From Kribbella capetownensis (GTDB taxonomy: Bacteria; Actinomycetota; Actinomycetes; Propionibacteriales; Kribbellaceae), in assembly GCF_004331485.1 (NCBI RefSeq), contig NZ_SJKD01000001.1, forward strand, positions 1,550,001-1,614,000: DNA of 64,000 bases, written 5' to 3'. The translations under genes were made by a program, and so were the position numbers. The notes under the pieces were generated by a model. The model saw only the letters and a program-made list of their open reading frames with translations, was not told the DNA's origin and ran no database searches. Below, in pieces: positions 51,073 through 59,890 of the stretch. The stretch's first letter is position 1; the number at the start of each line of letters is the position of its first letter.

Positions 51073-51330
51073 TCATCGGCCGGCCCAGCGCTGTGCATCC
51101 ACTCGCTTGAGCTGCCAGACCAGATCGCCCACCGGGCCAGCCATTCGCTCGACCGCAACGATCAGCCCCGGCTTCGTCGTACAGACGTTGAGTCCTGGCC
51201 CGAGCGCTCCACTACATGCCACCGGCAACGATCCGCCTGGCGCGACCAGCTTCACCTTGCCGGTACTGCAAGCTGCCTGCACTTGATACGCCCCGGCAGT
51301 CAGCGTGGCCTCCTCGTCGGTCGAATTCAC
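51073..51330 (-). pseudogene. Fragment of a secreted lipoprotein-like protein
   Basis: 85 residues with a beta-rich pattern and three cysteines: LTAGAYQVQAACSTGKVKLVAPGGSLPVACSG, then PGLNVCTTKPGLIVAVERMAGPVGDLVWQLKR. Such sequence is common in the C-terminal half of actinobacterial secreted lipoproteins, yet there is no signal peptide or plausible upstream N-terminus in frame. I infer a truncated remnant. Alternatively it is a short intracellular protein starting at GTG 51330. Confidence 0.35.
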
Positions 51331-51364
51331 ACGGTAGCCGGGGCCCCGTCGTTGCCGGGGGACC

Positions 51365-51380
51365 TTGCACCTTGTTGCAA
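51365..51380 (+). promoter_or_regulatory. Inverted repeat at start of Nudix-like gene
   Basis: TTGCA-CCTTGT-TGCAA (51365-51380), 5-bp arms and a 6-base spacer, ends six bases before the ATG at 51387. It could be an operator or a weak leader hairpin. Confidence 0.3.
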
Positions 51381-51386
51381 TGAGTC

Positions 51387-52496
51387 ATGCCGGAATCCAC
51401 AGCCGACGTCGAGGCAAGCCGCCACGCCTGGTTCGGCGTACGCCGCCACCTCGTCGAGCACCGCCATCGCCTCGGCCTTGACGCAGCCGACGAATTCCCC
51501 GCAGCCCGTCACGTTGCCGGTACTCCGCTGCTGGCTCCCGAAACCTGGTTGCCGTCGACACCCATCCCGCTGACGTCAATCGCCCTCAAGTTCGATCCCG
51601 ACGCGACCTTCACCGGCGTCACCGGCCGCGAAACCGCAGCCCGTGAGCAGCTACCCCTCCGCCCCGATGGCACCCACTACGACTCGTACGCCGAAACCAT
51701 TGCCGACCTGGCCCCACCAGCCGTCTTCGAGGACCGCCCCACCTACCGCCTCATAGCCGCGGACCTGACTGGCCCGGAGCCGTTCCTCCGCCTGGGCCGA
51801 GGCACCTACTTCGACAGCATCAACACCGGCGAAGCCTCCGCCCACGAGTTCACCGCCCAACGCCTCAACCCGAACGCCGCGACCCAGCTGCGCACATCCA
51901 TCGGCGCGCCCTGGAACCCGGCGAACCGCCCCACCAACATCGCGATCAGCACCCTCACCATCCGCCGCGACGTCGATTCCACCTTCTACCTCCATTGGCG
52001 AGACCCCGCCAAGGTCGGCCACGCCGGCGGCCTCTACCAGGTGGTCCCCTCCGGCATCTTCCAACCCAGTGCAGCCGCCTCCTGGAACGAGCAGAACGAC
52101 TTCTCCCTCTGGCACAACCTCACCCGAGAACTGGCCGAAGAACTAGCCGCCCACCCGGAAGACTACGGAAGCGCCACAGCCCCCATCCCCTACGCAGACT
52201 GGCCTTTCGCCACCCAGCTGACCGATGCCCTTCAAGCCGGCACAGCCCGAGCCCACTGCGTAGGCCTAGGCGTAGACCCCCTGACCTTCGCCACCGACCT
52301 ACTGACAGTCCTGTCCCTCGACGCCACCATCTTCGACACCCTCTTCCCCCACCTCCCCACCACCAACCCCGAAGGCCGCCTCCTGACCCCCCAACCCTTC
52401 ACCCCCGAAACAATCAACACCTTCACCCACACCCACCCCACCCAATCCGCCGGCGCCGCCCTCCTCCAACTAGCCCTCCACCACCAACTCCAGTGA
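51387..52496 (+). CDS. Nudix-like hypothetical protein
   Basis: 369 residues. No clear named domain, but the segment GGLYQVVPSGIFQPSAAAS followed by LWHNLTRELAEELAA carries an RExxEE box like that of Nudix hydrolases, with an insertion between the Gly and the helix. Upstream is a conserved-looking region (PIPLTSIALKFDPDATFTGVTGRETAAREQL; YLHWRDPAKVGHAGGLYQV). The C-terminal quarter is Pro/Thr/His-rich and biased to C at third positions. No signal peptide or helix-turn-helix seen. I infer a nucleotide- or ligand-binding soluble protein. It runs into the convergent modC. Confidence 0.6.
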   Translation: MPESTADVEASRHAWFGVRRHLVEHRHRLGLDAADEFPAARHVAGTPLLAPETWLPSTPIPLTSIALKFDPDATFTGVTGRETAAREQLPLRPDGTHYDSYAETIADLAPPAVFEDRPTYRLIAADLTGPEPFLRLGRGTYFDSINTGEASAHEFTAQRLNPNAATQLRTSIGAPWNPANRPTNIAISTLTIRRDVDSTFYLHWRDPAKVGHAGGLYQVVPSGIFQPSAAASWNEQNDFSLWHNLTRELAEELAAHPEDYGSATAPIPYADWPFATQLTDALQAGTARAHCVGLGVDPLTFATDLLTVLSLDATIFDTLFPHLPTTNPEGRLLTPQPFTPETINTFTHTHPTQSAGAALLQLALHHQLQ

Positions 52497-52502
52497 CCGC
52501 AC

Positions 52503-53564
52503 TTACACCGGGTAGGTGTGGATTTCGGTGGCTTTCAGGGAGGCGTGGAGGGGCTGGCCGGGAGATAGGTGGAGGTCGGCTACTGCGGCGGGGGTGATGT
52601 CGGCCAGGAGGGTGGTTGGGCCGGCGGGGGTTGCGGTCAGGCGGACTCGGACAGTGTGGGCGTGTTGTTCGATGCCGGTGACTGTGGCGGGCCAGGTGTT
52701 GCGGGGGCTGCCGGACGGGGCCTCTGGGTAGAGGCTCACGGCGGTGGGTGGGAAGGCTACGTGGACTGGACCGCTCGCTGGCTCGGCGAGGGTGATGGTG
52801 CCGCCTTCGGACAGCGAGACGGTGTTGCCGGACGCTCTGCCGCGATAGAGGTTGAGGCCTACCAGTTGAGCTACGTAGTCGGTGCGGGGGCGCCGGGCTA
52901 TCTCGGTGGGGCGGCCTTCCTGGACCACGCGGCCGTGTTCGACGATCACCAGACGATCCGCGAGGACCATGGCGTCGAGAGGGTCGTGGGTGACGAGCAG
53001 CGTGTGCCCTGGGAAGCGGTCCAGGTGCTGACCGAGTTCAGCACGCACGTGGAGCGTCGTACTGGCGTCCAACGCGGCCAGTGGCTCGTCAAGCAGTAGC
53101 AGCGAAGGGCTGGTGGCCAGTGCGCGGACCAGAGCGACCCGCTGGGCCTGGCCGCCGGACAGCGAGCGTGGTCGACTTCGGGCGTACGACGAGAGACCTA
53201 CGGTGTCGAGCCATCGAGTCGCCTCGGCGCGGGCTGCGTGTTTGTCGACGCCGCGGGCTCTGAGGCCGAAGGCAACGTTCTCCAGGCAGTTGAGGTGGTC
53301 GAACAGCAGGTAGTCCTGAAAGACCACGCCGATCGGCCGGCGGTCCGGCGTACGGAAGGTGCGGGGAGGTTCGTCCCACACCTCCTCGTCCAATGCGATC
53401 CGGCCGTCGCCCAGTGGCAGCAGTCCGGAGATCGCACGGAGCGCAGTGGTCTTGCCGGCTCCGTTGGGGCCGAGGAGTGCGACGACCTCGCCCGGTTCGA
53501 CGGTGAGGTCGAGTGAGAGGTCGAACTCGCCGCGGGCCACGCGAATCTCGGCATGCAGTGTCAT
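52503..53564 (-). CDS. modC: Molybdate ABC transporter ATP-binding protein
   Basis: 353 residues. Walker A LLGPNGAGKTTALRAIS, Q-loop IGVVFQDYLLFDHL, signature LSGGQAQRVALVRAL, Walker B LLLLDEPLAALDAST and H-loop LLVTHDPLDAMV. A TOBE-like molybdate-binding domain (about residues 280-350) follows, with TVTGIEQHAHTVRVRLTAT. It powers molybdate import with ModB and ModA. It overlaps modB by four bases and is the last gene of the four-gene operon, supplying molybdenum for the molybdopterin enzyme at 34.9-37.0 kb. Confidence 0.93.
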   Translation of the reverse strand: MTLHAEIRVARGEFDLSLDLTVEPGEVVALLGPNGAGKTTALRAISGLLPLGDGRIALDEEVWDEPPRTFRTPDRRPIGVVFQDYLLFDHLNCLENVAFGLRARGVDKHAARAEATRWLDTVGLSSYARSRPRSLSGGQAQRVALVRALATSPSLLLLDEPLAALDASTTLHVRAELGQHLDRFPGHTLLVTHDPLDAMVLADRLVIVEHGRVVQEGRPTEIARRPRTDYVAQLVGLNLYRGRASGNTVSLSEGGTITLAEPASGPVHVAFPPTAVSLYPEAPSGSPRNTWPATVTGIEQHAHTVRVRLTATPAGPTTLLADITPAAVADLHLSPGQPLHASLKATEIHTYPV

Positions 53565-54367
53565 CGCAGCCCACTGATCCAGCGCTCACGCAGGGACGCC
53601 AGCACGACGACAGAAACGATCAGCAGCACCAGACTCAGTACGACGGCCACGTCCGGGTCGGTCTCCAGAGCTAAATACACGGCCAGTGGCATGGTCGTCG
53701 TACGGCCGGGAAAGTTGCCGGCGAAGGTGATGGTGGCGCCGAACTCACCCAGCGCACGAGCCCAGCACAGTACGGCGCCCGCCACGACACCTGGTGCGAT
53801 AGAAGGCAGAGTGACGCGGCGGAACGTCAGCCACCGACCAGCGCCGAGCGTCGCGGCGGCCTCCTCGTAACGAGGGTCCGCAGCACGCAGTGCACCCTCC
53901 ACGGAGATGACCAGGAACGGCATGGCCACGAAGGCTTCCGCCACGATCACTCCGGCCGTGGTGAACGGCAGACTGATGCCGAACCAGGCGTCCAGGTGCT
54001 GACCGACCAGTCCGCGCCGTCCGAGCACCAGGAGCAGCGCAACACCTCCCACCACTGGCGGCAGGACCAGTGGAACGGTCACCAACGCCCTGATCACCCC
54101 GCGGCCGGGTATCGGTGCTCTGGCCAGCAACCACGCCAGTGGGATCCCCAGGACCATGCACATCGCAGTTGCCGCTGTCGCGCAGAGCAAAGACAACCTC
54201 AGTGCGTCCCAGACGTCCGTACTGAACAAACGGCTCGGCAGCGTCGACCATGGCGCCTTGGCCAGCAAGCCGACCAGTGGGATGAGCAGGAACGCCAGAC
54301 CGAGTAACGCAGGCAGCAGGAGCACGAGGGGCAGACGCCCGATCGTGCTCCTGCTACGACGGCTCAC
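53561..54367 (-). CDS. modB: Molybdate ABC transporter permease
   Basis: 268 residues with five or six transmembrane helices. The binding-protein-dependent transport EAA-like loop is EGALRAADPRYEEAAATLGAGRWLTFRRVTLPSIAPGV. FLLIPLVGLLAKAPWSTLP and DALRLSLLCATAATAMCMVLGIPLAWLLAR match ModB N-termini. It overlaps modC (53561-53564) and modA (54364-54367) by four bases each. Confidence 0.92.
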   Translation of the reverse strand: MSRRSRSTIGRLPLVLLLPALLGLAFLLIPLVGLLAKAPWSTLPSRLFSTDVWDALRLSLLCATAATAMCMVLGIPLAWLLARAPIPGRGVIRALVTVPLVLPPVVGGVALLLVLGRRGLVGQHLDAWFGISLPFTTAGVIVAEAFVAMPFLVISVEGALRAADPRYEEAAATLGAGRWLTFRRVTLPSIAPGVVAGAVLCWARALGEFGATITFAGNFPGRTTTMPLAVYLALETDPDVAVVLSLVLLIVSVVVLASLRERWISGLR

Positions 54368-55149
54368 GGTGTTGCGAAGCCCGCTGCGGTGAGGACGGCC
54401 TTGCCCTTGTCGGACAGGACGTAGTCGACGAACGCCTTGGCGCCGTCAGCGTTCGGGGCCTTGGTCAGCGTGGCGATCGGGTACTTGTTGACCGCCTCGC
54501 TCGCCTCGGGGAACTCGATACCCTCCACCTTGCCCTTGGCCGCCTGTACGTCGGTCTTGTAGACCAGCGAGGCATCCACCTCGCCGAGGCTGACCTTGGT
54601 CAGCGCGGCCTTCACGTCCTGCTCGAGGCTGTCCGGCTGCGGGGTGCCCCCGGCCGCCTTGAACACCGTTTCCGACGCCGCGCCACACGGCACCTGGGGA
54701 GCGCACAGCGCGATCTTCTTGCTCTTGTCTCCGAAGTCCTTCAGACCGGTGATCTTCGCGGGGTTGCCGGGCGGTACCGCGATCTCCAGCGTGTTCGTCA
54801 CGAACGTCGTCGGGCTGTTCTTGTCGGTGACCTGGTCCATGTTCTTCGGCGCGGCCGAGGCGAAGACGTCAGCCGGTGCACCCTGGTTGATCTGCTGCGC
54901 CAGCGCCGAACTGCCGGCGAAGTTGAAGGTGACCTTCACACCCGGGTGAGCCGCCTCGAAGTCCTTGCCGATCTGGGTGAACGACTCGGTGAGCGACGCC
55001 GCGGCGAACACATTGACGGTCCCGGACAGGGACGCCGCGGCGCTGGGGCTGTCCGAGGGCGAGGACGCCGCAGGGGTGTCGTCGCCGCAGCCGGCCAGGG
55101 TGAGCGCGACGGTGGCGGCAAGCGCGGCGAGCACTGTACGGCGGAACAT
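54364..55149 (-). CDS. modA: Molybdate-binding lipoprotein
   Basis: 261 residues. The signal peptide MFRRTVLAALAATVALTLAGC ends in a lipobox. The periplasmic-binding fold has VNVFAAASLTESFTQIGKDFEAAHPG with the oxyanion-binding Ala-Ser, FNFAGSSALAQQINQGAPADVFASA, and LGEVDASLVYKTDV. All are ModA signatures. It captures molybdate outside the membrane for ModBC. The start codon overlaps the regulator stop by one base (TGATG). Confidence 0.94.
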   Translation of the reverse strand: MFRRTVLAALAATVALTLAGCGDDTPAASSPSDSPSAAASLSGTVNVFAAASLTESFTQIGKDFEAAHPGVKVTFNFAGSSALAQQINQGAPADVFASAAPKNMDQVTDKNSPTTFVTNTLEIAVPPGNPAKITGLKDFGDKSKKIALCAPQVPCGAASETVFKAAGGTPQPDSLEQDVKAALTKVSLGEVDASLVYKTDVQAAKGKVEGIEFPEASEAVNKYPIATLTKAPNADGAKAFVDYVLSDKGKAVLTAAGFATP

Positions 55150-55556
55150 CAGGCCTCCGGGATTTCTACGACCACATGGGTTGACTTGATCGAGGCGACG
55201 GCGACCACACCTGGCTCGAGCCCGAGCTCATCAGCGGCCTCGCGACTCATCAGGGACACGACGCGGAACGGCCCGGCCTGCATCTCGACCTGGGCCATCA
55301 CGCCGTCTTTGAGCACGCGGGTGACGATCCCCCGCATCCGGTTGCGCGCCGAGGCCGCGGCGGTGGCGCCGGGCTCGGGCGACTCCGCCAGGCTCTGGGC
55401 GAAGGCGGCGAGCGCGCCGCCGTCGACGGCCATCCGGCCGCCTTCCTGGACTGACTGCAGCCTGCCCTGATCGATCCAGCGCCGTACTGTGTCGTCGCTG
55501 ACTCCGAGGAGCGCGGCCGCCTCACTGATCCGCAAGTTCGGCACGGTCGACAGCAT
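55149..55556 (-). CDS. Helix-turn-helix and Mop-domain molybdate regulator
   Basis: 135 residues. The N-terminus (LRISEAAALLGVSDDTVRRWIDQGRLQSVQEGG) is a MerR-like excisionase helix-turn-helix. The C-terminus (RMRGIVTRVLKDGVMAQVEMQAGPFRVVSLMSREAADELGL) is a single Mop/TOBE molybdate-binding domain. It is shorter than E. coli ModE and of a different DNA-binding class. It heads the mod operon and probably senses molybdate to control it. Its start ATG 55556 is 88 bases from the divergent acyl-CoA oxidase start. Confidence 0.88.
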   Translation of the reverse strand: MLSTVPNLRISEAAALLGVSDDTVRRWIDQGRLQSVQEGGRMAVDGGALAAFAQSLAESPEPGATAAASARNRMRGIVTRVLKDGVMAQVEMQAGPFRVVSLMSREAADELGLEPGVVAVASIKSTHVVVEIPEA

Positions 55557-55644
55557 ACTGCCGCAGATGCGCGTTGTGACGAGGGTTGTCCACAGTCACA
55601 CGATGGTGACGGAAAGTGCGGGCGAATCCGCATAGGTTAAGAGC

Positions 55645-57567
55645 ATGAGGACAACGGGGTTGCGGGACTATCTGGACGGGCCGCACAAGGCGGCGCGAGA
55701 CGTCGTGCGCGCTGGGCTGAGCGCGAACGCGGAGCTGCTCGACCTGTCGTTGCGCCTGCCGCGGGACGAGTACCGCGACAAGGTGCTCGACGTGATGCTG
55801 GATGTCACGGCCGAGGGTCATCCGGCCCGCGGTTTCCCGAAGGAGTTCGGCGGTGAGGGCGATCTCGGCGGGTTCATCGCCGGGTTCGAGACGCTCGCCT
55901 TCGGGGATCTCTCGCTGATGGTGAAAGCAGGGGTGCAGTTCGGCCTGTTCGCCGGCGCGATCCTGCACCTGGGCACCGAGCGTCACCACGAGCGCTACCT
56001 CGCGGACGCGCTCAGCGGCCGGCTGCTCGGCTGCTTCGCGATGACCGAGACGGGCCACGGTTCGAACGTGCAGGCGCTTGGTACGACGGCGACGTACGAC
56101 GCCTCGACCGGGGAGTTCGTCGTGCACACGCCGACCGCGGCCGCGCGGAAGGACTACATCGGGAACGCGGCCCGGCACGGGCGGATGGCCGCGGTGTTCG
56201 CGCAGCTCGTTGTCGGCGGCGAGAGCCAGGGTGTGCACTGCCTGCTTGTGCCGATCCGGGATGAGAACGGTACGGCGATGCCCGGGGTGACGCTGTCGGA
56301 CTGCGGCCCGAAGCTGGGGCTGAACGGGGTCGACAACGGGCGGATCGTGTTCGACCAGGTCCGGGTGCCACGGGAGGCATTGCTGGACCGCTATGCCCAG
56401 GTCGATGCTGACGGCAACTACCAGAGCGAGATCGAGAACCCGGACCGCCGGTTCTTCACCATGCTCGGCACGCTGGTGCAGGGGCGCGTCTCGGTCGGTG
56501 GCGCGGCGATCAATGCCAGCAAGGTCGCCCTGACCATCGCGATCCGGTACGGCGCTCAGCGGCGGCAATTCGGTGCTCCGGGGAGTGCTGAGGAGGCGTT
56601 GCTGCTGGACTACCGGATGCACCAGCGCCGGCTACTGCCGTTGCTCGCGCGGACCTACGCACTGCATTTCGCGCAGGCCGGGTTGGTCGACGAGTTCGTG
56701 CGGGTGTTCGGCGACGGCAGCAACGAGCACGACCGGAGAGCTCTGGAAGCGCAGGCGGCCGGGACGAAGGCGGTCGGGACGTGGCATACGACCGAGACGA
56801 TCCAGATGTGCCGTGAGGCGTGTGGCGGTGCCGGCTACCTGGCGGAGAACCGGCTGGCCACGTTGAAGGCGGACACCGATGTGTTCACCACCTTCGAGGG
56901 AGACAACACAGTTCTGCTCCAGTTGGTGGCGAAGGGTCTGCTGACGGACTACCGGGAGTCGTTCGGGAAGCTGGACCCGCTCGGCACGGCCCGGTTCATC
57001 GCGGCGCAAGCGATCGAGATCGCGGTCGAGAAGGCTGCGCTGCGACCACTCATCGAGCGGCTGCGGGACGTCGTACCGAATCGGAGTGACGCGAACGATC
57101 CGGATGCGGGGTTGCGGGACGACGCGTACCACTCGGGGCTGCTGCGGTTCCGCGAGGAGCACATGCTGTCCGGGGTCGCGCGGCGGCTGAAGGCGGGGAT
57201 CGATGCCGGGGACGAGCCGTTCGAGGTCTTCAACCGGTGCCAGGATCACATCATCGCGGCAGGGCGGGCGCACGTGGACCGCGTCGTGCTGGAGGCGTTC
57301 CATGCGGCGGTCGACGATGCGCCGGAGGAACTCCGCGAGGTGCTGAAGGATGTCTACGACCTGCATGCGCTCGCGACGATCGAGTCGGAGCGTGCCTGGT
57401 ACCTCGAGCACGGGCGGTTGTCGCCGGGCCGGTCGAAGGCGATCACGGCGCTGGTGAACGAGCTCTGCGCCGCGGTCCGGCCGGTCGCGGTCGAGCTCGT
57501 CGACGCGTTCGGCGTACCGGGCTCGGCAGTGGAGGTGCCGATGGTTGTACCGTCGCAGCATGAGTGA
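55645..57567 (+). CDS. Acyl-CoA dehydrogenase/oxidase family protein
   Basis: 640 residues, longer than typical acyl-CoA dehydrogenases and closer to peroxisomal-type acyl-CoA oxidases. FAMTETGHGSNVQALGTTATYD is the acyl-CoA oxidase signature; KLGLNGVDNGRIVFDQVRVPRE, CREACGGAGYLAENRLATLKADTDVFTTFEGDNTVLLQLVAKGLL match the second flavin and substrate region. The C-terminal domain is the ACOX-type. It probably oxidises acyl-CoA, giving enoyl-CoA and H2O2 or reduced acceptor. It may be leaderless: TAGGTT lies seven bases before the ATG. Confidence 0.9.
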   Translation: MRTTGLRDYLDGPHKAARDVVRAGLSANAELLDLSLRLPRDEYRDKVLDVMLDVTAEGHPARGFPKEFGGEGDLGGFIAGFETLAFGDLSLMVKAGVQFGLFAGAILHLGTERHHERYLADALSGRLLGCFAMTETGHGSNVQALGTTATYDASTGEFVVHTPTAAARKDYIGNAARHGRMAAVFAQLVVGGESQGVHCLLVPIRDENGTAMPGVTLSDCGPKLGLNGVDNGRIVFDQVRVPREALLDRYAQVDADGNYQSEIENPDRRFFTMLGTLVQGRVSVGGAAINASKVALTIAIRYGAQRRQFGAPGSAEEALLLDYRMHQRRLLPLLARTYALHFAQAGLVDEFVRVFGDGSNEHDRRALEAQAAGTKAVGTWHTTETIQMCREACGGAGYLAENRLATLKADTDVFTTFEGDNTVLLQLVAKGLLTDYRESFGKLDPLGTARFIAAQAIEIAVEKAALRPLIERLRDVVPNRSDANDPDAGLRDDAYHSGLLRFREEHMLSGVARRLKAGIDAGDEPFEVFNRCQDHIIAAGRAHVDRVVLEAFHAAVDDAPEELREVLKDVYDLHALATIESERAWYLEHGRLSPGRSKAITALVNELCAAVRPVAVELVDAFGVPGSAVEVPMVVPSQHE

Positions 57568-58186
57568 GCCGATCGAACCCGCGTCGGCCGCCGAGGCCGC
57601 CCGTGAACTCGCCCGGGTGCTGCTGGAGCAGGCCGACGCTCTGGATCTCCACGACCTGCGGGCCACCGGCGCGATCGAGAACGTCCGGGTCCAGGCCCGG
57701 GCGCTCGCGGACGCCGTGCACGAGCGGGGCTGGGGCGACATCTTCCTCGGGATCGACTCCTACGACCCCGACGAGCTGGACGACCTGCCGCTCGGGCCGG
57801 ACGACTTCGACGACCCCGCGGACTACCGGGAGATGGTCGAGGGCGCGGGCCTGGACGACCTCGAAGGACTCGAGGAGCCGCTGCTGCCGGCGGACGGGGT
57901 GCGGCTCAGCTACCAGGCACGGTACGACTACGTGGTGACGGATCCGGACGCGTTCGTGGAGTACGTCCGGAGTCGCGCGGACGAGGCGCAGAACGACGAG
58001 GTGATCGACGACATCGAGGACGCCCAGTCGGCGTTCGAGCTGCTCTGCTACCTCGACGGCATGGGCTCCAAGGACTACGACTCCGTCGGCCTGATGCCCG
58101 CCGGCGGCGAAGAATCCCACAAGATCGTCGACTTCTCCCTCTGGGACCTAGACCCAACCCGCCGCGACGACACCTACCCGTACTAA
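57560..58186 (+). CDS. Acidic hypothetical protein
   Basis: 208 residues from ATG 57560, eight bases inside the previous gene, so translation is coupled. It is strongly acidic (DSYDPDELDDLPLGPDDFDDPADYREMVEGAGLDDLEGLEEPLL) with predicted helical ends and no membrane segment. I do not recognise the family. A role linked to the acyl-CoA oxidase is inferred from coupling only. The repeat-rich non-coding region starts directly after its stop. Confidence 0.7.
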   Translation: MSEPIEPASAAEAARELARVLLEQADALDLHDLRATGAIENVRVQARALADAVHERGWGDIFLGIDSYDPDELDDLPLGPDDFDDPADYREMVEGAGLDDLEGLEEPLLPADGVRLSYQARYDYVVTDPDAFVEYVRSRADEAQNDEVIDDIEDAQSAFELLCYLDGMGSKDYDSVGLMPAGGEESHKIVDFSLWDLDPTRRDDTYPY

Positions 58187-58189
58187 CCC

Positions 58190-58390
58190 CCCCCCCACCC
58201 CGCTCCGGCCCACCCCACCCGTTCATCCACGCGTCCCACCCACCGGGCCGTCGACCCGATCCACCCCACTCGGCCATCCGTGGGGCCCACCCCTGCCCGT
58301 CCGTCCACGCGGCTCACCCGGCCCGTCCGTCTAAGCGGCACACTCCACCCGTCCGTCCACGCGGTCCCACTCCATCCGGCCCCCGCACTT
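58190..58390. repeat. Degenerate C-rich repeats
   Basis: Many loosely repeated blocks of the type CCCGTCCGTCCACGCGG and CCCACTCCA occur after the acidic gene, in a C-rich strand with no plausible gene. Unit length varies around 20-25 bases. Confidence 0.55.
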
Positions 58391-58990
58391 CGCACTGGGT
58401 GGGTGGTGGGTTGTGTGCCGGCTGGCGGGTTGTTGCGCGTCATCGGTCAAACAACCCGCTAGTCGCGGGACTCCTGTTGGACAGGTGGCGCCCCTGGGCT
58501 GCGGTCTCGGGGAGTGCGACGCCCAGCGGTGCGGCGTGGCCGGTGCCCGGGGTCCCGGCCGGTTCTGACCGCGCTGCCCCGGCGGGCTGGTCACCACGTC
58601 GTACGCCACTCTGCTGGAAGCAACTGCCGCGGCTTACCCCGCCCGGTCGTCCGCCCGGCCCACTCCGCTCGGCCTCCTCCGCCCATCCGTCCGCGCGGCC
58701 CACTCCGCTCGGCCTCCTCCACCCATCCGTCCGCGCGGCCTACTCCACCGGGGCATCCGCGCGGCCACCGCACCCCACCCGGGCCGGCGCCGGCACCTCG
58801 CACTAAGTGGGTGGTGGGTTGTGTGGTGGCTGGCGGGTTGTTGCGCGTCATCGGTCAAACAACCCGCCAGTGGCGGGCTGGTGCGCGTCATCGGTGAAAC
58901 AACCCGCCAGTGGCGGGCTGTGTCGGATCACCGGGCGTTCCTGGGCCGCGGTTTCGGGAGTGCGATGCCTGGCGGTGCGGTCTCAGAGGT
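58391..58990. repeat. Duplicated block with hairpin repeats
   Basis: The block 58391-58545 recurs imperfectly at 58799-58990 (the core from 58391-58460 and 58799-58868 is nearly identical). Each holds the inverted pair GCGGGTTGTT/AACAACCCGC. At 58841-58920 a 40-base unit (GCGCGTCATCGGT, AACAACCCGCCAGTGGCGGG) is present twice in tandem, each with the hairpin CCCGCC-AGT-GGCGGG. At 58656-58735 another 40-base unit (starting CGGCCCACTCCGCTCGG) is tandemly duplicated. Confidence 0.7.
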
Positions 58991-59289
58991 GCGGCGGGGT
59001 GCTGGCCGGCGCTGTTTGTGCTGCCCGCGGCTGGCGGCGATGCCACGCACTGGCGTGGGACGCGGGTGCGATGCGGTCGCGGGCCGTGTGCGGGTGGTGT
59101 GGGACGGGGCGCCGGGTGTGAGGCGTGGGTCGGCCGTGGGTTGCCCGGTCCAGTCCGGTGTGGGGCTGGCGGGGCGTGGGAAAGGTCACATCAGTCGCGT
59201 GATCCGGCTGGATGTCTGGCGTCCGGGGTGTTTGGAGGCCTGGGGATCCCAGGGATCGGGTGGCGGGGTTGATGGGCGGGTTGTTGTTG

Positions 59290-59400
59290 CGGAAGGCAAC
59301 GGGGGTACGGAAAGTGAGGGATTGTTTACTCACGGTTGCCTTGTTCAAAGGCAATGCAAATGTTTGAACCCGGGGATGGTCTGCGGTTGTGGTGGCGTGA
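59290..59400. repeat. Lower-GC patch with overlapping inverted repeats
   Basis: TTGCCTT/AAGGCAA around a 5-base loop (near 59337-59355) overlaps GTTCAAA/TTTGAAC (near 59345-59375). The patch is AT-richer than its surroundings and contains no gene. It could be a promoter or the scar of an inserted element. Confidence 0.4.
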
Positions 59401-59635
59401 CAACGTTCAGTTGTCGGCGACGGACGGGTCGCTGACAAACAGGCTCCAGGTGGTACCGACGTACTCCCGTCCGCGACCGGACTGTACCTCCCCTGCCGGT
59501 CACGGAATGAGACGCCGGCCCCGCCCTCCTTCGGGCCGACTGCCCTCTCGGGGCAACAGCAGGACGCCGGCCGTGCCGCAGGCGGTGCCGGTCGCCAGTG
59601 AGGTGGCGACCGACACCGGGCATGGCCGGCGTTTC

Positions 59636-59689
59636 CGTTCCCTGGTTGGTGTCTGGTGCTGCTGGGGACCAGACACCAACCAGGGAACG
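59636..59689. repeat. Perfect 22-bp palindrome
   Basis: The left arm 59636-59657 (CGTTCCCTGGTTGGTGTCTGG and one more T) and right arm 59668-59689 are perfect complements with a 10-base loop (GCTGCTGGGG). Part of the stem and loop (TGGTGTCTGGTGCT) matches the palindrome at 40257-40340 in 13 of 14 positions. Confidence 0.85.
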
Positions 59690-59709
59690 CCACTGCACGT
59701 CAGCCCCGC

Positions 59710-59890
59710 GGAGCTCTTCCGAGAACGCCCAAGTCCCATGGAGCTCTTCCGAGACTGCGCAAGCCAGTGGAGCCGTTCCGAGAACGCGCAAGGCACGCGG
59801 GGTCCTTCCGAGAACGTGCAAGGCACGCGGAGTGCTCCGGGCATGCGCAAGGCCTGCGGAGCGCTTCCGGGAACGTGCGAGGCCCGACGG
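59710..59890. repeat. 30-bp tandem repeats, six copies
   Basis: Units start near 59710, 59740, 59769, 59799, 59829 and 59858, spaced 29-30 bases. Consensus is close to GGAGCnCTTCCGAGAACGnG followed by CAAGGCACGC. Copies diverge at a few sites each. There are no spacers, so it is not CRISPR, and unit slips of one base make a coding repeat unlikely. It ends about 40 bases before the response regulator stop. Confidence 0.8.

Noticed and set aside
58983..59693. Minus-strand ORF inside the repeat island
   Set aside because: Translation is low-complexity, Pro/Arg/Thr-rich and passes through inverted and tandem repeats.
59710..59890. Possible CRISPR array
   Set aside because: Repeats are contiguous with no spacers, diverge between copies, and no cas gene is present.
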